The notes under the pieces were generated by a model, which had not been told where the DNA came from, did not search any database, and was given only the letters and a program-made list of their open reading frames with translations. Below are positions 35,643 through 47,164 of a DNA stretch of 64,000 bases, one piece after another (positions within the stretch are counted from its first letter, which is position 1; every line of letters begins with the position of its first letter). Source of the stretch: Volutella citrinella. Its lineage: Eukaryota > Ascomycota > Sordariomycetes > Hypocreales > Nectriaceae. A program made the translations under genes and the position numbers. The stretch is taken from NCBI GenBank assembly GCA_034401135.1, contig JAWZSP010000002.1, positions 2,604,001 to 2,668,000 of the forward strand, given 5' to 3'.

Positions 35643-37204
35643 GATGGGCGAAGACTCTGCAGAGGTGGCGGGACCGACGGTTGGATGCGGGCGAGCGAAC
35701 CGGCGGGCAGCTGGCAGTGTTGGAGACGACAGGCAGGTTGAGGGTGGAGAGGTGGGGTCGCGAACGACGTTCTTTGCGCGAGGGGGAGTTGTCGCGGAGG
35801 TCGGGGGAGAGGAGGAGGAAGATGGGGGGAAGCAGCGAGAGGAAACAAGAGGGTGAGTTCGTCGAATCTGGCACCTGGAGTTGACGTTGCCGAGAGTCGC
35901 CAGCAACAGCAGCGCTAGCGAAGGTCAGCAGTAGCAGCAGGCAGGCAGGTGGCAGATGCGACAGGCCGCGAGCTGCTGCTACACCCCACTGGAGGGAAGT
36001 AGCAACAGGCGCCCACGCCCGCGCGGCCCCAGGCAACACCAGCCGAGCCACATTTGCCCCACGATAGAGGTACCTACCCTCATAACTGCACGGTCGCACT
36101 CCAGCCACGCTCCCCACCTACGACCCAGAGGGGTCCGTACTAGACCCAATACCGTACCTTGTTTTCAATGAGACTAACCCATGCAGCAAACTGCCACAGG
36201 CCAAGCGCTGTGCTAGTCAAGCTGCCTTGATTGGTGCCTACCTTACCAACACCACAAGGCAGCTATCCCGAACAGGGCCGAGTGTCTCTGTAAACATTCA
36301 AGATAACCGGGTTTCTTGCCTGACCTGTGATTCGCTTCGCTATTTTGTGCTATTCTATTCGTGCTTTTCATTTCGTCATGCGAATACTTAAAATGCAGAA
36401 ACAGGTGCCTCATCGGTTGCTACAGGCACTACGGGGGCATGGGCTCCCTGCTCTAGTCACATCGACTGAACCGAATCCCTACCACATATTCACGTAGCAG
36501 ACAATGAATGTTCCGGCAATCTTCAACGACGTCGTCTGCTAAGGCTGTGGCTGAAGTTGACCATGATGCCCTCTTATTCCGATCGTCTTCTCAAGCCACC
36601 CACGCCTCGAAACATCACCAAGAGCCACAAACCACAAAGATAATGAAAAACTACGCAAGTTCAGAACGGTACACTTCAGTCTGTTACAAATGGCTAGTAG
36701 ATAGGGGCAGATTTCAATTGAGAATAGGCAAGTATAGGCAGGCTTGCCACTTCAGAGGCTTTATCAATGACTCGGCGCCGCACATTTATTGACTACAGAC
36801 AAACTCCGTGCTAGGGCAAATCTCCTTTGCACTATAGCAGCGCAGCGTCTGCAGGCTCCAGTCTCGTACCTGATAATTACACGATGGGCTCCTTCTCTCA
36901 TTGGGGTTTTCGAATTTTTATTTCTTGAGCAGGTCGTCTATCTATCATAGGTTTGAAAGTGTTTTTCTCTTTTAGTCTACCATTGGTTCACATGTCAACC
37001 ATCCCTCTCCGAGATGAAATGCGACAAAAAACGCCTCGCTGTTCCTGTTTAACTGGTATCATCCGGTACAGGTCCCATTGCGCTCCCACTCCATCCAGAA
37101 AGTATCAACTCCGCCAGAAGGCCAAACACGGATAGTGAGGCCCGCCACAGTTCCGGTTTGCCTCCTGGGTATTCCACATTATGTCATAAAAAATTCTTGT
37201 TTCG
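35643..37204. other. RAD23 upstream region and 3' flank of the membrane-protein gene
   Basis: The first ~300 bp are purine rich on the + strand and probably hold the RAD23 leader. The rest contains only short frames. No gene is supported. Confidence 0.5.
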
Positions 37205-38605
37205 TCATTGGTGCTGGCCCATTACCTCTCCCGTTCGGCTTTTACGACTGTTGTATCCTGTCCAACTTGTTCGAGCGCCCGCCCCCATAATCCAGTCTGG
37301 AATTGGAGGCGTGATAGTGGCATCCGATGATGCTGTCGATACGCTGTCGTCTTCCGTCTCCTCAGCAATGCTCTGCGTGTCCCGCGTTCTCTTCGACTCC
37401 ATGCTATCCCGCCTTGATAGGGGGCTGGACGTTGGCGCGCTAGAGACACGCTTTTGGCTGAGAGATCGGATGCTGTGGCGATCACTGATGACTTGTCCAG
37501 CGTTGGGTGCAGCCACCACAACAGTGCCGGGGGTCACCGCAGGAGGCGGTGTTGGTGAATCGGACCTGAACAGTGGGTGGATGTGCAGTTCGCTCATGGA
37601 CGGCGGCGAAGTGAGCTCAGGCATCTCTCGCCTTTGTGTAGCTGCCGGGCTGTAGCTGCGGCTCCTTGGTCGCGCACGCGGAGGCTCCAGAGGCATCGAG
37701 ACACTGGGGCTTGGTGTGCGGCTCACTGTAGGGCTGCCAGGAATGGTCTCGAGGAAGCGTCCCTTGGGTTGAGCTGAAGGCGGTGCTAGCTCAAGGACAA
37801 CTAGGCGATTTTGCGTGTCGACCGACGATGTATCCCATGAGTCAAAGGCATCCTCACCGCTAGGTCGGCGAATGCTCGAGTCCATCGAGGATGCTCGGAG
37901 CGAACTTTTGCTCGTCTTGGACATGAGAGCGGTTTGGGATGACATGGGGTGGATCACTTGGGAAAACGATGTATTGACTGAGGTCATTGTCCCTGACCGT
38001 GAGCTCCTTCCGGTCGATGGTGTGGGTGCTCGAGAGTCCGTCGAGTGCACCCAGCGGGTGGAGTCGCTGTCCGGTGTGGTCGTCGAGGATCGAACAGTCT
38101 TGGACTTGAGCTCAGCCATTTGCCTATCATGCTCCAGATCCCTAGGCGAGTCGGAAGTCTTGTGCGTCTCTCGCGCCAGAACAAAGTGGTAAAGGAGCGC
38201 TGCCAGCTGCAGAGCAATGGCAAAACCAATAGCGACAGCTGCCCCGGCCAGATAGCTCTGCTTCTGGGCGCCCAAGATTGTCTCCTCCTGCGAGTCGGCC
38301 GATTTGCTGAGATGAACAAGGGTAACTGCCGACGACGCGGCAGCGAACACAATAGTTAGGAGGGCAATTCCATAGTCGACACCGAGACTTCGCGAGGACC
38401 ATTGTCGTAGGGTCGAGAAGATGTAAGTAGAGAGGAGCCAGGTGAAGGAGACGATTACAAGCACGTCAAGAGCGACAGATACTTGAGCCGTGGTTCGACC
38501 GCCTGTACTTGGAAGCAGAGCAGCCAAAACGCCGAGAAGACTGGTGGCAATGATGGTGGTGAGAAGGGCTACGGCACCCAGTGCCACTGAGATGGCCCGA
38601 CGCAT
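37205..38605 (-). CDS. Four-pass membrane protein with a long Ser/Pro-rich tail, unknown function
   Basis: From ATG 38605 the frame encodes 466 aa. Four hydrophobic spans lie in the first ~170 residues (AISVALGAVALLTTIIATSL; VSVALDVLVIVSFTWLLSTY; GIALLTIVFAAASSAVTLV; LAGAAVAIGFAIALQLAALL). A hydrophilic tail of about 290 residues follows, rich in Ser, Pro and Thr and probably cytosolic and phosphorylated. The frame remains protein-like upstream of the ATG (NYCPLRGLLANDRFSNTPL) to 38707, directly behind a CCTGTAG that looks like a splice acceptor. Further upstream another stretch, about 38960-38770 on the same strand, reads LLVYASELQATQPARQQRI and looks coding. The true start is therefore probably upstream, but the obvious donor (GTGAGC, 38775) gives the wrong phase. 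No functional family is assigned. Confidence 0.75.
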   Translation of the reverse strand: MRRAISVALGAVALLTTIIATSLLGVLAALLPSTGGRTTAQVSVALDVLVIVSFTWLLSTYIFSTLRQWSSRSLGVDYGIALLTIVFAAASSAVTLVHLSKSADSQEETILGAQKQSYLAGAAVAIGFAIALQLAALLYHFVLARETHKTSDSPRDLEHDRQMAELKSKTVRSSTTTPDSDSTRWVHSTDSRAPTPSTGRSSRSGTMTSVNTSFSQVIHPMSSQTALMSKTSKSSLRASSMDSSIRRPSGEDAFDSWDTSSVDTQNRLVVLELAPPSAQPKGRFLETIPGSPTVSRTPSPSVSMPLEPPRARPRSRSYSPAATQRREMPELTSPPSMSELHIHPLFRSDSPTPPPAVTPGTVVVAAPNAGQVISDRHSIRSLSQKRVSSAPTSSPLSRRDSMESKRTRDTQSIAEETEDDSVSTASSDATITPPIPDWIMGAGARTSWTGYNSRKSRTGEVMGQHQ

Positions 38606-38707
38606 GGCGGGCTTTGTAAACGAAGGAAATGAAGAACGACGTCGAGTCAAAGGCGTGTTCGAGAAACGGTCGTTCGCCAGAAGGCCACGAAGGGGGCAGT
38701 AATTGCC

Positions 38708-38968
38708 CTACAGGTAGGTACCAGGATTCGAAATGGACAGAGCCAACGGCATCGCCCCGCTGCAGGTCAGCTCACGGCGTGATGCAGACCCCGGGCCGAT
38801 GAGGGAGTTGAAGAGTGACTCCGGCTTGGTGTTGGCGTCGGGTTGTGGAAAAGCGTCTGGCGGAATGACCCGGCTCGCGTCAATGCTAAGTCGTATGCGC
38901 TGTTGCCGGGCAGGCTGTGTTGCTTGGAGCTCGCTGGCGTATACGAGAAGCGGAGGCACCTTTGTTAT
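38708..38968 (-). CDS. Probable 5' exon of the four-pass membrane protein (splicing unresolved)
   Basis: On the minus strand, an open stretch preceded by an ACAAAG acceptor-like site encodes a protein-like run (PPLLVYASELQATQPARQQ, then IDASRVIPPDAFPQPDANTK, then SLFNSLIGPGSA). It ends at an in-frame TAG at 38710-38708, immediately before more in-frame coding sequence of the downstream gene. A GTGAGC...CTGTAG intron of 68 nt would remove the TAG but shift the frame by one. Either another donor is used, a frameshift is present, or this is not an exon. No ATG for it was found nearby. Confidence 0.4.
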   Translation of the reverse strand: MTKVPPLLVYASELQATQPARQQRIRLSIDASRVIPPDAFPQPDANTKPESLFNSLIGPGSASRRELTCSGAMPLALSISNPGTYL

Positions 38969-41900
38969 GCGTTGGTCAAGGCTGGATGGAGCTCAGGTGA
39001 GTAAGTCCGGCACCGTGCCTCGGATCAAGGAAAGACTGAAACCGCGACGGTGGGCGTGTAAGAGGTTTTGAGGGAGTGTGCAAGCTCTGTTGTAAAAGAA
39101 AGGAACAGAGCTCAAGGAAGCCGACGAGACAATTGATTGTCTTGGCCGAAAGAAGTGGTACTGTAAAAGTTTTCGGAAAAGAGCAAAGAACGAATGAAGA
39201 ATGGGGAGGAAGGGCTGGGAGTGCTGGGCGAGGGCGAAGGCGACAGCTAATAATAACCTGGGAAGCCGTTGGGTGGCTGTGACTTTGTGTGAGTGACGAG
39301 CGCGAGCACTGAGCACTGATTCCACTGAGCAGGCAGGGTCAAGTAGAGCACGGGCTTCAGGACGATTCACTAGCCAAACCTAGTGGTCGAATTGGCAGCA
39401 CTAGTAACATTCGACGACTGAGCGCAGCGTGAGCACGAGCACCCCATGGCAGCAGGAGGATGCGGAGGCGCGCTACTTGCTACTTGTAATAATAACGGAT
39501 CTCTGGCACCGGGCCACAACTGCAGAAAAGACTCAACAGCGTCACCAACAAGAGGAGCGGGATTGCCTTATCCCCACCGGCAGCCAACGGTGCGCGCGGG
39601 ACGCTCCTGTGCACCACCCGAAGGGGCAATGTGGTTGTGCGTGTGGTAGGGAGACGGGAGCAAACAAGGACCTGTGTGTGTGGGCGGGTACCTGAAAGTT
39701 GTGCGCCTTGTCCGTCCTGCACTCAAAAGCAATTCCCCATCCTCCTCTCCCTCCCACCCTTCTCCAACAAGGCCCATCATCCTGGCACACAACCGCCCAC
39801 GTACATCGATACCGCCAAAACGCGGGCCACATGGGTATTGCTGTATCACTCACACACAGTCAACTCACCGGGGTGTGTACGTTCGGCATCGGCGAGGGCG
39901 CTGGCGCTGGCCTGCGGCTGCGTGTTAGCTGAGCTGAGCCCTCATCTTCACCCCGGCCTGTGCTCGACAGGGATACCCGATCTCCGACGGCGCAGGGGTG
40001 CGAGAGCAGGGCTCCAGCCAGGCACGGAAACTGGCAAGCCGGGATGCAGATGATGAAAGAGATGTTCCTTTTCTGTTCCATGGCCCTCCCGATGCCCCCC
40101 GCCGCTTGCAACATGTGCTTTTTCGAAGGACTGGGCGGCTGGCAGTGGCCAAGAACCTGCAACAGTTGGATGGCACAATGGTCTGTCTGTCCCATGTACA
40201 ATAGCCTCACACAATATACACGAAATAACGGGCTGCGACCCAAGAACGGCACTTTTCCGGGCAATTCAACCTCGGGCAGGCATGGTAACATCAACCAGGG
40301 GAACTACGTCCATAGTAGTATTCGACCATGGCCCTCGAAACCCCCGGCCCACCCCGGGGCAGATCTCGGAGGAAAGTCAAAGAAAAACTCTACTGGCGCA
40401 GCGGTGCTCCTCATCCCTGCCTTGGAGGAACGCAACAAACCTGGCGACGCTATCCCACCACCTTTTGTGGCCAGTTCTCAGAAGCAGCCTAGCGGCCGCC
40501 CCATCTCATCTCAATGCTGACGACGAGACGAAGGCCGGAGAACGCTACCAAACATCCGTCCTAGCTGGTTCCAATATGGAGGCACGTTGCCGTGTGCGGG
40601 AAAGCGGCCGCTAGCTCCTTGGTAGAGAAACCATGACCGATCCTTGGTGTTGTTGATATTGCCAGGCCAGCCGGCATCCCAACGACGCGTCCAAAGTAAA
40701 TAGAGACACGGAGTCGCATCCAGCGCGCGTCACTTTAGGGTTCCGTACCATTTTTAGGGTTCGAGGCGATGAAAGAGCAGCGCTCAGCCTTGGTCGCAAC
40801 TTGCAAGGCTATAGTACTCGCGCCTAGCCGAGTTTCAGGCGGCACGACAAACAAAACTCTCCAGTGTGTTGGCTTGTAAAACATCACCAAGATAGGTACA
40901 TAACCCGGGCGGCCCTGCTTGAGTTTGCTCCTCGGCGACAGGAATAGGTCTCCTCGGTCGAAATCTGGGCTCGGGCCATTCACGTTACAGAACCGTGAAC
41001 GGCCTGTCAAGCCTGACTCAGTGAGCAGAGGGCGGCGGGGAGTCGGAGGCGGATGGAAGGGGATGAGTGATGACATGTTGTCGAGCGATGGATGGATGCC
41101 CCGCCTTGTCGCAACCGCTTCAATTTTGTGAGCAGTCTGAGCCTCTGAGCACCTCCCGGGGCCCCGTGCCGGACCAATGCCTGGGCTTGGTGGGGCTTGG
41201 TGGAGCTCTGTTTCAAGGCGCATGCCTGGTTGGGCCCTGTTTCATATAATTACGCACACGCCGCAGACCTCAGAGGCTTGGCCCGGGTCCTGCGAGGCGC
41301 AAACGATAATTCTTTGTCCCTTCCTTCCCTCACCAAGACCATGCTGCCGGTGCAGCTTGTCGCTCTTATGAGTTAGAAATGGTTAGGTCAAGCTGCGGAC
41401 TGGCCCCAACGGCAACGGTGCATCCGGAACCTGGACTGTCAGCAATAAAATTGCCCTCCAGAGCGTACATTAGGACGAAAAAAAAATCGATAGAAAAAGA
41501 AAATCAGATGAAGACGAAACTCGACCAATGCTGAGGGTGATGGTCAGTCCCCGCGGGAGCCTTGCCCTTGTGCATTTGCACCAGATCCCAGCAAAACGTC
41601 TCTGGGCTCAGCGCTGTGGGAATGCCTTGTCGCTTTCGAAACCGGGGACAGAGAGGTTGGCCGAGCGTTGCTTCATCGGTTCCTGTTTCAAACCAACCCG
41701 CCCTCGTGAGGGAGCCAGTTTGTCTCCAACAGCCTCACAGGCACCGGAGCCCTGTCGCTTGCCGGGGCAGTCCGTTCGTTGGGGCCAGCGAGAGACCTGG
41801 CCGCCTGGGTCGTCTTGAAATTGCAGTTGGTTGCTCGCTGTGGTCAGTGCCCAACGGCCCCAGCCCTGCCTCATCATTTGCGGCCCGCTGCCCTGAATAC

Positions 41901-44900
41901 TTCGGCCTGGGGCCGTTGACGACAACAGTACGTACCTTGCCTAACCCTCAACATGCATGTTGGAGTCGCTGGACATCATCAGCAAGCGGAGGAAAGAACC
42001 TCACCAAAATCCTCCAGCCTGCATTAGTTCCAACGTCGGAGCGTTGCCATCACCTCATCCGCCAGTCATCCTTGGCGGCCCGTGGACACGCAACCTGTCT
42101 GTGGGTTCAGGGCCGTGGACTGTGCAGTAAATGATTAAATGATAAATGGTGGATGCAGTCTTCGAACTCCTCTGAAGCAGCCAAGGCCGTGCGCCCCCAG
42201 GCCCACGATCATCAGCCTGACCGGTGAGTAGCCCTTTTCCTGGTAGGGCACTCCCAGTCGCGCGGCATTTCCCAGGATCTTCCACTGCCCCAGAGCCTCC
42301 CCATGATTGGAGGCAATGATACCGCAGAGGAGTCGCAGCTCGTCTCAGGACCGACGTCTCGGAAGAAGCATTCAGCCAGTCATGGGAGGCAGCTGGACAA
42401 TTCGAAAATGACCTCCCCGCGAGCTTCGCCGCCATGGTCAGTCATGATTGCTTCATTGTTGAACCATCAAATGTCGTGTGACTGTCACACGCCATCCAAG
42501 GCCGTATTGATAGGGCCAGGGCTATCAATTCGGCCCGTCGATGAAGACAAGCGAATCGATCGAGCAGGGCTAATAATAGCTGCTGCGAGACACGAGGTAA
42601 GATCGACACATCGCCGTGCCTCACGCCATCCCGCGGAGCATTCGCTGTCCATGGCCGCCTCCCAAACATATGCGACGCATACGACGTCACCAACACGAAG
42701 TTCAGGCTGAAGTTTCGGCTCAAGTTTCTCGGGTATAGCCGTCGTTCATCCACACGTAACGGCCAGTCAATTCCGTATCTCCATTGAGCCGGCTTCATCA
42801 TCAACTCGTAGCTCCCAATTTCCTGCCAGTGGTCTCGGCACTTGCCCGCATATCTCCCGGCGTCTTCGGAACTGGATGTGACCTAATTACCACGCACCGC
42901 ATACAAATTTCTGCCATGCAATGCCAACATCCGATAAACCGATGGCCAGGGCGTCGCGCTGGGCATGGGCATCCTGTTCGTGTGAAAAGTACCGCCTGAA
43001 CTTGTTGTGGGTACAAAATGGTTCTTCCGGGCGCAAATCTTGGCCGGCTTGGGTCATTCATCACAGAGTATCCGCTTCTGGTTGTAACAGTAGTTACGCT
43101 GCGGTCACGATCTTGCTCAGAGAATCCGATTGCCGATGCTTTGGCTCAGATTCCATCGGGCGCCGATGGAGATTGACGTCAGGTGCGGAACAGTTCATGC
43201 AAAAACATAACACACTACAGTGATTACATCGAGGAACTCAATTCGATCAACCAGCCTAGTGAGAAGCGCTAAATTCAACAACCCAAACTAGTCATTTCAA
43301 GGGAGATAATATCGCCGCGTGCCCATTACCACAGTGATTGTTTGAGTGTTTTTTGTTTTTATCTTTCAGGTAAGTGTTCAAGTTGTCAGACTCTCGATTC
43401 GATTTCCAGGGCCATCCCCGGCGGTGCGGCTGATGAACGATGGGTCAAGGCTGGGCCAGGACAAGGAGCATACTGCCTGATCAGATCAAACCAACAGATG
43501 ACCTGGGTCATGTTGGTTGACCGCTATTATTGTCTTGATTGAGCTCAAAGTAAATAAATAAGTAAACAAACAAACAAACAAACAAATAATGGGGACGGCT
43601 CGGCTTAGCAATAAGTAGGATAGCGTAAATGTATATTATTATAGTATTATTATTATCAATGGGGGCGGACTCGTCCAGTCTTTTGTCCCTGCTCCGAATC
43701 CACCCGCTATACATTTCTCGGCATGGTTTGTGGCCTCGGCGTCGGAAAAGCTACGCTAATTAGGTGGGCGCAATCTCTCAGGATGTCATCTGCAAACCTC
43801 GGCAGGGCTCCGATCAGATTCTCATAATTTCGACCAACTAATAGACTACCAATTGCGCGCTGGTGACCCGTACCAAAATTGGGGACGGACTGGCATTTGT
43901 TAGTTGGTTCCAGCGAGCATTCTTTCAGCCAGGGCACGTTATGTACCCGTTCCCTTTGTGTGGCGGAGAATATGGCATACTATCTTCTATTGACCATCAC
44001 CTGGAATATCTTGTGGCATATTATCGATTTATTCAACATATTTCCAGTCTTGAAATTGGGATGCGTGCCTTTGCTCAAGCACTCTGCTTTGACCCCGCGA
44101 CTGAGACACAAAGAGCCGTTGTCATGCACGCACTCAGCTTTGGAAGCATTGCAGAAGAGTTGGCACACCGGTGACCGCACACACGACTCCCAATGCACCG
44201 GGTTGGCGTTTTTGTTTCAGAGTAATGACAGTTCAACGGCAAGATTCAACGCACACACCCCAGAAAGCCACACCGAGCAAGGTGAGGCGTCGTCACGGGC
44301 ATGATTACATGTCAAGCCACGCTGAGTCGATGCATCGCAGCTGGACGGATAGAGAAGCCAAAGCGGACGCACATATGGCGTTGGTGCTTGAGGACGGCAA
44401 ACGAATACGATCATAGCACCCGTGCGGCACACGGCTGCAGACGCTGGTGAGTAAAGAGGTTGCTGGTTGATGGTACGCCAACCACCAACTGCTGTCCAAC
44501 CATTTAATGTTTCCATTCATGTATGTGACCCAGCAGCACTGCCCTGCCGCTGCAAGCGCCTAAGCTGGCCTCAATTTTTGACATGCATGCCGACCTTGGT
44601 AGTTGGCCCTCCCACCATCCAGTTTTGAAACTACGTCTTTCGGCCTGAGCAGTTTACGTGTGATGGTGGTCTGGAGTGTTGGTGAAGACATGTTCGGCGG
44701 CGCCAAAGTCGTGATGTCTGCTTGAGCCAGTTACGGGGAATACTTTGTTTCTAAATATCTTCGCGGGGAGCCGTGCGCATTGCCAAAGTAAGAATCGGAG
44801 CTCGTCTTGCATCAACTATATTTTTAAGACGTAGTAAAACGGCTTCTCAGGGCATCGAACTTGGATGCCGAGGTTAGATCAAGTATTCCACTTCGATGTC

Positions 44901-45138
44901 TCTGTCTTGATCTTGACATCATCTTAAGTGGTTGAAGATGTTTTTTTATCACAAGTAGAGTCTGATATTCTGGCCGATGGTGGTCGGCTCAGTTGTGTCT
45001 CACCATCGCCAACCATCGGGTGGCTGCATCACAAACGCTAATGGCCATGTTGACATCACCACTCAATCTGCAGCACACTGCATAATTCCTTTGCAAAAAA
45101 TTCCACCTGGACTTCGATCGTAATCAAGAGGATCCGCC
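38969..45138. other. Gene-poor interval of about 6 kb
   Basis: No gene is supported on either strand. It includes a CAAA-type microsatellite (43564-43586), adjacent AT-rich DNA (43620-43660), a perfect TGACGTCA at 43174-43181 and several GATC motifs near the photolyase start. A conceptual translation around 44160-44220 (TGDRTHDSQCTGLAF) superficially resembles an antisense tRNA, but no cloverleaf can be folded. The left end is the promoter side of the membrane-protein gene. Confidence 0.45.
43564..43586 (+). repeat. (AAAC)n microsatellite
   Basis: About six tandem copies of AAAC within an A-rich stretch, in a region with no recognised gene. Confidence 0.85.
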
Positions 45139-47068
45139 ATGGGGAAGAATCGTGTCATTTACTGGTTCCGGACCGACTTGCGGCTCCACGACTCGCCAGC
45201 GCTGCAAGCGGCGCTTGATCTCGACCCAGACGTGCTATGGCCCATCTTCACCTGGGATCCCCATTACGTCTATCGCGCCCGGGGAGGCCTCAATCGCTGG
45301 CAATTCTTGTATGTGGCCTTCGTAGTCCTTTTTCCTTCGGCCCAGGATAGCCCCACTGACTGAGTATAGGCTCGATTGCCAAAATGACCTCTCTAGATCC
45401 ATCACCAAGATCAACAACCAGTCCAAGCTGTTCGTCTTGAGAGAGGCCCCGCAAACGCTATTCCCCAAGCTCTTCGAAGCTTGGAATGTAACACACCTGG
45501 TGTTCGAGAAGGACACTGATGCCTATGGACGCGAAAGAGACGAGGTCGTAGCCAATGCCGCCAAGGATGCCGGTGTCAAGGTCATCGTCCGCACAGGACG
45601 GACACTGTGGGACAGCGATTTGGTTACTGAGAAAAACGGTGGAAAGCCCACCATGTCTACATCTCAACTCCAAGCCGCAGGGAAGAAGGTCGGTAAGATA
45701 CCGAGGCCAATACCGGCACCAAAGACCCTGCCCAGCCCGGGAGATATGCCTGTGGATTTCGACCAGGTGCATCCTGACTCCAGTCCTGACTTCAACAAAG
45801 AGTACCGAACCGAGAAAGACACGGGATACGGCGCCATTTCAGGCCCAAATGGCGACTTTGCCATTGAGACAATGGAAGAGCTCGGGTTCCCACCAGCCAC
45901 GACACCTCACCGTGGCGGAGAGACAATCGCGCTGAGGATGCTTGACGACATCATCGCAGACAAGCACTACACCGCGACGTTCGAGAAACCGAGGACCAGC
46001 CCGGCCCAGTTCGAGCCACAGTCTACAACGTTTCTCTCTCCGTTCCTACACTTTGGCGCTCTCTCAGTCAGGGAGTTTTACTGGCGAGTTCAGGATACGG
46101 TAGCAGAGTTTGGGAAAGGTGCCTCGACTCCGCCGGAAAGCCTCATCGGGCAGCTGTACTTTCGAGACATGTACTTCGCGGCCCATGCCGCTCTGGGGCA
46201 TACTTTTACGCAAACTGCGCGCAACCCGCATTGTCGGTTTATTCCTTGGCACCTCCCATCGAAACTGGACCCCGCAACCGGGCTGATAACTACAGAGTAT
46301 CACGTCGACTCGGAGGAGGCGGAGAAGTGGTTCAGGAGATGGAAAAATGGTGTCACTGGGTTCCCGTGGATAGATTCCCTGATGCGTCAGCTCAAACAAG
46401 AAGGCTGGATACACCATCTTGGGCGCCACAGCGTTGCCTGCTTCTTGACAAGAGGGGGTTGCTACATTGACTGGGAGCGCGGCTACGAGGTTTTCGAGGA
46501 GTGGCTGTTGGACCATGAGCCTGCGTGCAACGCTGGCAACTGGCAGTGGCTTTCGTGCACTGCATTCTTCTCGCAGTACTTCCGCTGCTACAGCCCCGTT
46601 GCCTTTGGCCAGAAGTGGGACAAGCAGGGGAACTTTGTGCGCCGCTGGGTGCCCGAGTTGAAAGACCTCGACGAGAAGTACATCTACGAGCCGTGGAAGG
46701 CACCCTTGCAGGACCAGAAAAGGGCTGGCGTCCGCATCAAGGGCGATGGGATGACGGATGCCGAGGAAGGGACTTACCCGAAGCCCATGTTTGACTTCCC
46801 AGAGAGACGGGACATCTGCCTCGCCGCGATGAAAGACGCGTACCAAGTTGGTCTCCACGGAAATGACCCCGCAGTCCTCGATGGATCTTGGCGTGCCATG
46901 TTTCCTCATAGCGACAAAGGCGAAGATGGTGAGACTGCAGAAGCCGGAAATGACACGGGCAAGCAGCGCACAACCAAACAAGCCACTACAAAGGGGGGGT
47001 CTGGCAAAAGAGACAGCAGACCCGGCCAAGACAAGGACGGTAAAAGGCAAAGGACTTTGAAATGGTAG
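45139..47068 (+). CDS. (6-4) photolyase of the cryptochrome/photolyase family
   Basis: Two exons, 45139-45308 and 45370-47068, give 622 aa. The intron (61 nt, GTATGT...AGTATAG) joins WQFL-LDCQNDL in frame. The enzyme uses light and FAD to reverse pyrimidine (6-4) pyrimidone photoproducts. The antenna-binding Rossmann part starts VIYWFRTDLRLHDSPAL. The FAD-binding helical domain includes FLSPFLHFGALSVREFYW, GQLYFRDMYFAAH and the family signature WIHHLGRHSVACFLTRG. H406 and H410, spaced four apart, match the two active-site histidines of (6-4) enzymes. NAGNWQWLSCTAFF and CYSPVAFGQKWD also follow this subfamily rather than CPD class I. A Lys/Arg/Gly-rich tail (about 60 aa) probably directs nuclear import. 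It converges with the next gene 96 bp away. Confidence 0.94.
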
Positions 47069-47164
47069 TTGTGTAGTCTTCAACATTATCGCAACTGTTT
47101 TGATACTACAGTTATTGTACAAGTCGTCCCCGTCATCGGAAAAGTGACACCGGCTCCTAAGTTC

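Noticed and set aside
44160..44220. Sequence whose translation (TGDRTHDSQCTGLAF) looks like an antisense tRNA
   Set aside because: The reverse strand lacks a B box and no acceptor or T stem can be paired.
46064..47122. 352-codon open frame on the minus strand opposite the photolyase
   Set aside because: It lies wholly antisense to the conserved FAD-binding domain of the photolyase and has no domain of its own. Codon bias of the real gene explains the open antisense frame.
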